Positions 47,234 to 55,736 of a stretch of 64,000 nucleotides of DNA are shown in pieces. The notes under the pieces were generated by a model. The model did not search any database. It saw only the letters and a program-made list of their open reading frames with translations, and was not told the origin of the DNA. A program made the translations under genes and the position numbers. The stretch comes from Streptomyces ficellus (GTDB taxonomy: Bacteria > Actinomycetota > Actinomycetes > Streptomycetales > Streptomycetaceae): the NCBI RefSeq assembly GCF_030406405.1, contig NZ_JAUEPL010000014.1, forward strand, positions 50,307-114,306. Reading direction: 5' to 3'. Positions within the stretch are counted from its first letter, which is position 1. Every line of letters starts with the position of its first letter.

Positions 47234-47821
47234 ATGCGTGACGACGAGGCGGCCACTGCCCACGGGGCGATCGGTGCACTCGTTCACCGTGCCGTCGAGG
47301 GTGACGAGCAGGCCACGCACGACCTCCTGGCCCACGTCCATCCCCTGGCCCTGCGCTACTGCCGTACACGGCTGAACCGGCTTCCCGGTGATGCCCGGCA
47401 CTTCGTCGAGGACCTCGCCCAGGAGGTCTGCGTCGCGGTGCTGATGGCCCTCCCGCGCTACAAGGACACCGGGCGCCCCTTCGAGGCGTTCGTCTTCGCC
47501 ATCGCCGGGCACAAGGTCGCCGACCTCCAGCGGGCCGCCATGCGCCACCCCGGCTCCACCGCCGTGCCCTCCGACGAGATGCCCGAGCGGCCCGACGACT
47601 CCCTCGGGCCCGAGGAGCGGGCGCTGCTCAGCGATGACGCCGAGTGGGCCAAGCGACTGCTCGCCAACCTCCCCGAGAACCAGCGCGAGCTGCTGGTGCT
47701 GCGGGTCGCGGTGGGCCTGACCGCCGAGGAGACGGGCCAGATGCTGGGCATGTCCCCGGGCGCGGTACGGGTCGCGCAGCACCGCGCGCTCAGCCGGCTG
47801 CGGGCGCTGGCCGAGCAGTGA
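47234..47821 (+). CDS. shbA: ECF sigma factor resembling ShbA/SigD
   Basis: The 195-residue product has sigma region 2 ([37 protein letters not shown]) and region 4 ([37 protein letters not shown]). The location before guaB matches mycobacterial sigD and the Streptomyces sigma factor ShbA, which drives transcription of hrdB. No anti-sigma gene is adjacent. The frame is open upstream to 47093, but the upstream codons lose the strong GC3 bias, so ATG 47234 was chosen; ATG 47144 is the main alternative. Confidence 0.85.
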   Translation: MRDDEAATAHGAIGALVHRAVEGDEQATHDLLAHVHPLALRYCRTRLNRLPGDARHFVEDLAQEVCVAVLMALPRYKDTGRPFEAFVFAIAGHKVADLQRAAMRHPGSTAVPSDEMPERPDDSLGPEERALLSDDAEWAKRLLANLPENQRELLVLRVAVGLTAEETGQMLGMSPGAVRVAQHRALSRLRALAEQ

Positions 47822-47919
47822 GCCGCCCCCGGCTCCCGATGGCCGCGTCCATACGTGTGAACGTCCAAACCTTCCCGGTGATCTTGCTCGTGGAATGAGA
47901 CACCGCCGCAGCCCGTTAG

Positions 47920-49464
<1,545 letters not shown>

Positions 49465-49475
49465 TCCACGCGTGC

Positions 49476-49516
49476 GTGAGGGGCGGTCCCGGCATACGGC
49501 CGGGACCGCCCCTCAC
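49476..49516 (+). terminator. Terminator between guaB and guaB3
   Basis: An 18-bp perfect stem, GTGAGGGGCGGTCCCGGC (49476-49493) with GCCGGGACCGCCCCTCAC (49499-49516), has a 5-base loop. It starts 12 bases after the guaB stop. It implies that guaB3 has its own promoter or depends on read-through. Confidence 0.88.
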
Positions 49517-49569
49517 TCGTGTGTCGGGGATACTGGTAGGCGCAGACGTAGAGGGAAAGGCCACACATC

Positions 49570-50694
49570 GTGACTGAGATCGAGATCGGGCGCGGCAAGC
49601 GCGGCCGCAGGGCGTACGCGTTCGACGACATCGCCGTCGTCCCGAGCCGGCGCACCCGGGACCCGAAGGAGGTCTCGATCGCCTGGCAGATCGACGCCTA
49701 CCGGTTCGAGCTCCCGTTCCTGGCCGCCCCGATGGACTCGGTGGTCTCCCCGGAGACCGCCATCCGCATCGGCCGGCTCGGCGGCCTGGGCGTGCTGAAC
49801 CTCGAGGGCCTGTGGACCCGGTACGAGGACCCGCAGCCGCTGCTGGACGAGATCGCGGAGCTGCCCACCGAGACCGCGACCCGCCGTCTGCAGGAGATCT
49901 ACGCGGCCCCCATCCAGGAGGAGCTGATCGGGCGGCGCATCAAGGAGGTGCGCGACTCCGGCGTCGTCACCGCCGCCGCGCTCTCCCCGCAGCGCACGGC
50001 CCAGTTCTCCAAGGCCGTGGTGGACGCCGGGGTCGACATCTTCGTCATCCGCGGCACCACCGTCTCCGCCGAGCACGTCTCGGGCGCGGCCGAGCCGCTG
50101 AACCTGAAGCAGTTCATCTACGAGCTGGACGTCCCCGTCATCGTCGGCGGCTGCGCCACCTACACCGCCGCCCTGCACCTGATGCGTACGGGCGCGGCGG
50201 GCGTCCTGGTCGGCTTCGGCGGCGGCGCCGCGCACACCACCCGTAACGTCCTGGGCATCCAGGTGCCGATGGCGACGGCCGTGGCCGACGTCGCGGCCGC
50301 CCGCCGGGACTACATGGACGAGTCCGGCGGCCGGTACGTGCACGTCATCGCGGACGGCGGCGTCGGGTGGTCCGGCGACCTGCCGAAGGCGATCGCGTGC
50401 GGCGCCGACTCGGTCATGATCGGCTCCCCGCTGGCACGGGCGACCGACGCGCCGGGCAAGGGCCACCACTGGGGCATGGAGGCCGTCCACGAGGACGTGC
50501 CGCGCGGCAAGCTGGTCGACCTCGGCATGGTCGGCACGACCGAGGAGATCCTCACCGGCCCCTCCCACTCGCCGGACGGGTCGATGAACTTCTTCGGCGC
50601 GCTGCGCCGCGCGATGGCGACGACGGGCTACAGCGAGCTCAAGGAGTTCCAGCGCGTCGAGGTCACGGTCGCCGACGCCCAGCACAAGCGCTGA
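49570..50694 (+). CDS. guaB3: GuaB3 family IMP dehydrogenase-related protein
   Basis: The 374-residue protein has the IMP dehydrogenase barrel (YAFDDIAVVPSRRTRDPKEV, FLAAPMDSVVSPETAIRI) without CBS domains. The loop that carries the catalytic Cys in guaB reads GFGGGAAHTTRNVLG here; His222 stands at the Cys position, so normal IMP dehydrogenase chemistry is unlikely. GuaB3 proteins accompany guaB in actinobacteria; their role is unclear. GTG 49570 has GGGAAAGG upstream. Confidence 0.9.
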   Translation: MTEIEIGRGKRGRRAYAFDDIAVVPSRRTRDPKEVSIAWQIDAYRFELPFLAAPMDSVVSPETAIRIGRLGGLGVLNLEGLWTRYEDPQPLLDEIAELPTETATRRLQEIYAAPIQEELIGRRIKEVRDSGVVTAAALSPQRTAQFSKAVVDAGVDIFVIRGTTVSAEHVSGAAEPLNLKQFIYELDVPVIVGGCATYTAALHLMRTGAAGVLVGFGGGAAHTTRNVLGIQVPMATAVADVAAARRDYMDESGGRYVHVIADGGVGWSGDLPKAIACGADSVMIGSPLARATDAPGKGHHWGMEAVHEDVPRGKLVDLGMVGTTEEILTGPSHSPDGSMNFFGALRRAMATTGYSELKEFQRVEVTVADAQHKR

Positions 50695-50764
50695 CGGTTG
50701 GTCGTACGTGCGCCGTACGCAAGCGCTGCTGGGGTGTGCCTGAAGTTTGGCGTCTGAGTACGTG

Positions 50765-50797
50765 AAGGGGCCCGTGCCGGGTGGCGCGGGCCCCTTT
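50765..50797 (+). terminator. Terminator after guaB3
   Basis: AAGGGGCCCG (50765-50774) pairs with CGGGCCCCTT (50787-50796), and the stem continues inward with a wobble and GCC/GGC pairs. TTTC follows. It lies 70 bases after the guaB3 stop and before the convergent small gene. Confidence 0.82.
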
Positions 50798-50814
50798 CGC
50801 GTACGGCGGTCGCG

Positions 50815-51087
50815 TTACGCGTTGGCCTTCTTCGCGCCGGCGAAGGCGGTGACCGCGGCTATGGCGAGGAAGACGTACGTCATGGCGTCCGCGGCCTCCT
50901 TCCACAGGTCGGCCAGCAGCCCGTATACGGCGCGGGCAGCCGGTGACGCCGACGGGTCGCGGTCGGTCAGGACCGTCCGCGTCCGCCGGGACTGGTCCAT
51001 GGGCGGCCGGGACGTGCTGAAAGCAGCCACGTCGGCGAGCTTGTCGGCGGCTCCGGCGCCGCCGGCGAGCACGGTACGGCGCTTCAA
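50815..51087 (-). CDS. Small putative membrane protein
   Basis: A 90-residue product with a basic N-terminus (MKRRTVLAGGAGAADKLADV) and one hydrophobic segment at the C-terminus (MTYVFLAIAAVTAFAGAKK), so it could be tail-anchored. Codon use is strongly GC3-biased. No family was recognised. It stands alone, with TTACGCAAG-rich sequence upstream and no clear ribosome-binding site. Confidence 0.55.
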   Translation of the reverse strand: MKRRTVLAGGAGAADKLADVAAFSTSRPPMDQSRRTRTVLTDRDPSASPAARAVYGLLADLWKEAADAMTYVFLAIAAVTAFAGAKKANA

Positions 51088-51165
51088 TGTCCCGGACCCC
51101 CTCCCGCTGAGCGCATCGCGTAAGGAGTTTGTTTCCGGTGCCGATGGTGCCGGGGTCCGGGATGG

Positions 51166-52407
51166 TCACAGACGGTGAGCGGCGCCGGCCGGGGTGACCC
51201 CGCGGGTGTCCAGGAGGAGCTGAGCCTTCACCGCGAGCCCCTGGAGGTCGTACGTACGGTGGTGCTGGAGCAGGACCGTCAGATCGGCCGCCGCCGCCGC
51301 CTCGTAGAGGGAGTCCGCCCGGGGTACGGGCAGGTCGCGGACGCGCCAGTCGGCGACGTACGGATCGTGGTAACTGACCACGGCCCCCATGTCCATCAGG
51401 CGGCGGGCGATCTCGGTGGCGGGGGAGCCCTCCTGGTCGGCCAGATCGGGCTTGTAGGTGATACCGAGCAGCAGCACGCGCGCGCCGCGCGCGGACTTGC
51501 CGTGCTCGTTGAGGAGCGTGGCGCAGCGCTGGATGACGTACTGCGGCATGCGCTCGTTGACCTGGCCCGCCAACTCGACCAGGCGCAGCGGGCGGTGGGG
51601 GCCGATGGTGTCGACGGGGACGCCGTGGCCGCCGACGCCCGGGCCCGGGCGGAAGGCCTGGAAGCCGAAGGGTTTGGTCTCGGCGCACCGGATGACGTCC
51701 CACAGGTCGACGCCGAGCTCGTGGCACAGCACCGCCATCTCGTTGACGAGGGCGATGTTGACGTGCCGGAAGTTGGTTTCCAGCACTTTCACGGTCTCGG
51801 CCTCGCGCGTGCCACGGGCCCGTACGACCTTGTCGGTGAGGCGGCCGTAGAAGGCGGCGGCGGATTCCGTGCAGGCGGGGGTGAGGCCGCCGATGACCTT
51901 CGGGGTGTGGGCGTACCCGTGGGCGCGGTTGCCGGGGTCGAGGCGGCTGGGGGAGTACGCGAGGTGGAAGTCCCGGCCCGCCCGTAGGCCCGAGCCGCCT
52001 TCGAGCAGCGGGAGCAGGAACTGCTCGGTCGTGCCGGGGTGGACCGGGGATTCGAGCAGAACGGTGGTGTTGGGGCGCAGCCGGGCGGCCAGCGCGCGGG
52101 CCGCCTCGGCGACGGCGGTCAGGTCCGGGGCGCGGTGGGTGCCGAGGGGCACGGGTGTGCAGATCACGGCAGTACGGACCCGGCCGAGCTCGGCGGGGTT
52201 GGTGGTGGGCCGGAAGCCCCCCGAGAGCATCCGGCGGATCTCCGAGGCGGTCAGCGAGCCGTCGACCGGCGGACGGCCGGCGGCGAGCTCCGCCACGGGT
52301 CGGGGATCGGTGTCGTAGCCGATGGTGTCGATACCGGCGGCTGTGGCGGCTTGGGCGAGGGGCAGTCCGAGGTGGCCGAGGCCGATGACGGCGAGGTCTG
52401 CGGGCAT
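51166..52407 (-). CDS. Nucleotide-sugar dehydrogenase family protein lacking the catalytic cysteine
   Basis: The 413-residue protein has a Rossmann start (LAVIGLGHLGLPLAQAATAAG), the central helix (ETVKVLETNFRHVNIALVNEM) and the C-terminal UDP-binding domain (VLLLGITYKPDLADQEGSPA). Active UDP-glucose or UDP-ManNAc dehydrogenases have GGHC or GGSC before PxD; here the sequence is GVGGHGVPVDT, with Gly262 at the cysteine site. It may therefore act only as a dehydrogenase to the aldehyde, or on another substrate, or be non-enzymatic. ATG 52407 gives the family start. No other sugar-nucleotide gene is adjacent. Confidence 0.85.
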   Translation of the reverse strand: MPADLAVIGLGHLGLPLAQAATAAGIDTIGYDTDPRPVAELAAGRPPVDGSLTASEIRRMLSGGFRPTTNPAELGRVRTAVICTPVPLGTHRAPDLTAVAEAARALAARLRPNTTVLLESPVHPGTTEQFLLPLLEGGSGLRAGRDFHLAYSPSRLDPGNRAHGYAHTPKVIGGLTPACTESAAAFYGRLTDKVVRARGTREAETVKVLETNFRHVNIALVNEMAVLCHELGVDLWDVIRCAETKPFGFQAFRPGPGVGGHGVPVDTIGPHRPLRLVELAGQVNERMPQYVIQRCATLLNEHGKSARGARVLLLGITYKPDLADQEGSPATEIARRLMDMGAVVSYHDPYVADWRVRDLPVPRADSLYEAAAAADLTVLLQHHRTYDLQGLAVKAQLLLDTRGVTPAGAAHRL

Positions 52408-52624
52408 GGGTGATGCCGTCCTTCCCAGTAGCCGGAGTGGACGAGACGCGCAAGTCCTGTGGACAGAACGAGCGGTGTGCAATGTCAGACTAGGCGTAAA
52501 TATGACCGTTATGCGGCATTGCGCGGCGAGGTTACGCGGAGTGTTGTCCACAGGCGGTGGCTGAAGTCGGAGGGGCGGGACAGAATCGAGTCTGTGGGCC
52601 CGATCACACGGGCGAGTCCGTGGG

Positions 52625-52781
52625 CCCCGGCCATACCGGGGACGCGCCCCGGTCACACGGGGAGAGGAGCCCTGGCCATACCGGGGACGAGCCCCGGCCA
52701 ACGGGGACACGAGCCCCAACCAACGGGGACACGAGCCCCGGCCATCCGGGGGAGACGAGCCCCGGCCACACGGGGGACGAC
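52625..52781. repeat. Tandem 22-24 bp hairpin-forming repeats upstream of glpD
   Basis: About seven diverged units follow one another, most beginning CCCCGG and carrying a second CGGGG, as in CCCCGG-CCATA-CCGGGG. Each unit can thus fold into its own hairpin. The array ends 11 bases before the glpD start codon. It occupies the right part of the 385-base gap 52408-52792; the left part (52408-52624) contains an imperfect inverted repeat GTGCAATG/CATTGCGC (52478-52525) but no firm promoter. Confidence 0.8.
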
Positions 52782-52792
52782 GGGAGGCAGCG

Positions 52793-54499
52793 GTGAGGAC
52801 AGCGACACTGGGACCCGCCGAGCGCGCGGAGGCGCTGGCGGCCATGGCCGATCGTGAACTGGACGTGCTCGTCGTGGGCGGCGGAGTGGTGGGCGCCGGA
52901 ACGGCCCTCGACGCGGCGACACGAGGACTGGCGACCGGGCTGGTGGAGGCGCGCGACTGGGCTTCGGGCACCTCCAGTCGGTCGAGCAAGCTCATCCACG
53001 GCGGGCTGCGCTATCTGGAGATGCTCGACTTCGCACTCGTACGGGAAGCGCTGAAGGAACGCGGACTGCTGCTGGAACGGCTGGCCCCGCACCTGGTCAA
53101 ACCCGTGCCGTTCCTCTACCCGCTGCGGCACAAGGGCTGGGAGCGGCTCTACGCGGGGTCGGGCGTCGCGCTGTACGACGCGATGTCCGTGTCGTCCGGG
53201 CACGGGCGCGGGCTGCCCGTGCACCGGCACCTCTCGCGGCGGCACGCGCTGCGTGTGGCGCCCGCGCTGAAGCGGGAGGCACTGGTCGGGGCGCTGCAGT
53301 ATTACGACGCCCAGATGGACGATGCCCGCTTCGTGGCGACGCTCGTGCGGACGGCCGCGAGCTACGGCGCGCAGGTCGCCAGCAGGGCGCGCGTCATCGG
53401 CTTCCTCCGTGAGGGCGAACGGGTGGTCGGTACCCGGGTGCAGGACGTGGAAGCGGGCGGCGAGTACGAGGTCAGGGCCAAGCAGATCGTCAACGCGACC
53501 GGGGTGTGGACGGACGACACGCAGGCCCTGATCGGGGAGAGGGGGCAGTTCCACGTACGGGCCTCGAAGGGCATCCACCTGGTCGTGCCCAAGGACCGGA
53601 TCCACTCGACTACCGGCCTGATCCTGCGGACCGAGAAGTCCGTGCTCTTCGTGATCCCATGGGGCCGGCACTGGATCATCGGCACCACCGACACCGACTG
53701 GGACCTCGACAAGGCCCATCCGGCGGCGTCGAGCGCCGACATCGACTACCTGCTGGAGCATGTGAACAGCGTCCTCGCGGTGCCGCTCACCCGGGACGAC
53801 GTCGAGGGCGTGTACGCGGGGCTGCGGCCGCTGCTGGCCGGCGAGTCCGACGCGACCAGCAAACTGTCGCGCGAGCACACGGTGGCGCATCCGGTGCCGG
53901 GCCTGGTCGTGGTGGCGGGCGGCAAGTACACGACGTACCGGGTGATGGCCAAGGACGCGGTGGACGAGGCGGTGCACGGGCTCGACACGCGGGTGGCGGC
54001 CTGCGTCACCGAGGACGTGCCGCTGCTGGGCGCCGAGGGATACCGGGCGCTGTGGAACGCGCGCGCCCGCATCGCGGCCCGGACAGGGCTTCACGTGGCG
54101 CGCGTGGAGCACCTGTTGAACCGGTACGGCTCGCTGGTCGAAGAGGTGCTGGAACTGATCGTCGCCGACCCGAAACTCGGCGAACCGCTGGGCGGTGCCG
54201 ACGACTATCTGCGGGCGGAGGTCGTCTACGCCGCGTCGCACGAGGGCGCCCGGCACCTGGACGACGTGCTCACCCGGCGGACGCGGATCTCGATCGAGAC
54301 CTTCGACCGGGGCACGCGCTGCGCGCGCGAGTGCGCGGAGCTGATGGCGCCGGTGCTGGGCTGGGACGAACGGCACATCGAGAAGGAGGTGGAGCACTAC
54401 GAGAAGCGGGTGGAGGCCGAACGGGAGTCGCAGCGCCAGCCGGACGACCTGACGGCTGACGCGGCCCGACTGGGCGCTCCGGACATCGTTCCGCTCTAG
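52793..54499 (+). CDS. glpD: Glycerol-3-phosphate dehydrogenase (FAD)
   Basis: The 568-residue flavoprotein oxidises glycerol-3-phosphate to dihydroxyacetone phosphate at the membrane. It has the FAD loop LDVLVVGGGVVGAGTALDAAT, the motif GTSSRSSKLIHGGLRYLE, HLVVPKDRIHSTTGLIL and TTDTDWD, then a C-terminal domain (HVARVEHLLNRYGSLVEE). GTG 52793 has GGGAGG upstream. No glycerol kinase or facilitator gene is adjacent. The 3' end overlaps the convergent hydrolase stop by four bases. Confidence 0.95.
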   Translation: MRTATLGPAERAEALAAMADRELDVLVVGGGVVGAGTALDAATRGLATGLVEARDWASGTSSRSSKLIHGGLRYLEMLDFALVREALKERGLLLERLAPHLVKPVPFLYPLRHKGWERLYAGSGVALYDAMSVSSGHGRGLPVHRHLSRRHALRVAPALKREALVGALQYYDAQMDDARFVATLVRTAASYGAQVASRARVIGFLREGERVVGTRVQDVEAGGEYEVRAKQIVNATGVWTDDTQALIGERGQFHVRASKGIHLVVPKDRIHSTTGLILRTEKSVLFVIPWGRHWIIGTTDTDWDLDKAHPAASSADIDYLLEHVNSVLAVPLTRDDVEGVYAGLRPLLAGESDATSKLSREHTVAHPVPGLVVVAGGKYTTYRVMAKDAVDEAVHGLDTRVAACVTEDVPLLGAEGYRALWNARARIAARTGLHVARVEHLLNRYGSLVEEVLELIVADPKLGEPLGGADDYLRAEVVYAASHEGARHLDDVLTRRTRISIETFDRGTRCARECAELMAPVLGWDERHIEKEVEHYEKRVEAERESQRQPDDLTADAARLGAPDIVPL

Positions 54500-55578
54500 T
54501 TCCGCGCGGGCTGCTCGGTGTGGTGGGGCTGCCGGCAGAATTCGGCTTCGAGAAGCGCCGGTTCCAGCGTGCTCAGCGTGCTGGGGCCGAGAGCGTCCGT
54601 ATTGACGCGGAAGGTGACGGTGTGTCGGCCGTCGGCGGTGGCGGCGGTACGGGCATAGCTGCCGGTGATGTGACCGTTGTGGCCCCACACGGTGGTGCCG
54701 CAGGAGAGCGTGCGCGGGTAGATGCCCATGCCGTAGTCGCCGCTCGCCGGGCGGGTGTCGAGCAGCTCGCGGAGCTGTGGGGCGGGAAGGAGGCGGCCGC
54801 CGAGGAGGGCGGCGTAGAAGCGGTTCAGATCGTCGAGGGTGCTGATCAGCTCGCCCGCCGCGTCGGCGGTGCGCGGATCGAGCGCGGTGACGTCATGGCC
54901 GGCCGCGTCGTACGCACGGCCGTGCGGGGCGGGCAGCGTGCGCCGCGCGCCGGGGAACGAAGTGCCGGTGAGGCGCAAGGGGGTGAGGATGCGTCGCTGC
55001 ACCTCGGTCGCGTAGGGGCGGTGGGTGACGTGTTCGATGACCAGGCCGAGTAGGACGTAGTTGGTGTTGGAGTACGCGTACCTGCCCACGGGGCCCGGCG
55101 GGCGGGTCAGGGCACGGCGAACCGCCTCGCGTGCGGTGCCCGGTGCCATGGACGAGAGGGCGCCGCCGCGGTCGGTGTAGTCGGGCAGGCCACTGGTGTG
55201 CGTGAGCAGCGCGCGCAGGGTGACGCGGCGGCCCGCCTCGCCGGGGATCAGGCCGGGAAGGTGCCGGCCGACCGGGTCGTCCAGGCCCAACCGGCGCTCG
55301 GCGGCCAGCTGGAGGACGACCGTCGCGACGAACGTCTTGGTGATGCTGCCCGCGCGGAAGCGGTCGGCGCGGTCGATGCCGGTGCCGGCGGCCTCGAACT
55401 GCGACGCGGTGGGCGAGGCCGAGAGCATTGCGGCGGCCGGAGCGTTGCCCTCGGCCACGAACCGTGGCAGAACGGAGGAGGGAGGGGTGGGGGAGGGTTC
55501 CCCTGACAGCGGGCCGGTGCCCAACCCGAGCAGGGCGGTGACCAGCGGAGCGGCGAGCCGGGCCCTGGGGAGTGGCAT
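54496..55578 (-). CDS. Exported serine hydrolase (beta-lactamase/D-Ala-D-Ala carboxypeptidase family)
   Basis: The 360-residue protein has a signal peptide (ARLAAPLVTALLGLGTG), then a class C-type serine hydrolase domain. Ser78-Ile-Thr-Lys81 is the SxxK motif, Tyr169-Ser-Asn171 the YxN motif, and WGHNGHITG the third motif. A cell-wall peptide or ester is the likely substrate. ATG 55578 has AAGGAG upstream; the open frame reaches further into the kinase promoter region without support. Confidence 0.88.
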   Translation of the reverse strand: MPLPRARLAAPLVTALLGLGTGPLSGEPSPTPPSSVLPRFVAEGNAPAAAMLSASPTASQFEAAGTGIDRADRFRAGSITKTFVATVVLQLAAERRLGLDDPVGRHLPGLIPGEAGRRVTLRALLTHTSGLPDYTDRGGALSSMAPGTAREAVRRALTRPPGPVGRYAYSNTNYVLLGLVIEHVTHRPYATEVQRRILTPLRLTGTSFPGARRTLPAPHGRAYDAAGHDVTALDPRTADAAGELISTLDDLNRFYAALLGGRLLPAPQLRELLDTRPASGDYGMGIYPRTLSCGTTVWGHNGHITGSYARTAATADGRHTVTFRVNTDALGPSTLSTLEPALLEAEFCRQPHHTEQPARN

Positions 55579-55736
55579 CGGGGGCTCCTTTCCTCGGGGC
55601 CCATCCTGACCGACGAAGGACCCGGGAGAAGCGCCGGTCCCGGAGTGAGAGACAATGGGGGCTCTTCCAGGGCGGGTTACCGCATCGCGCGGAAGCGGCA
55701 GGCGCGGGCGAGGATCAGGGATCGCAGAGGGGACGC

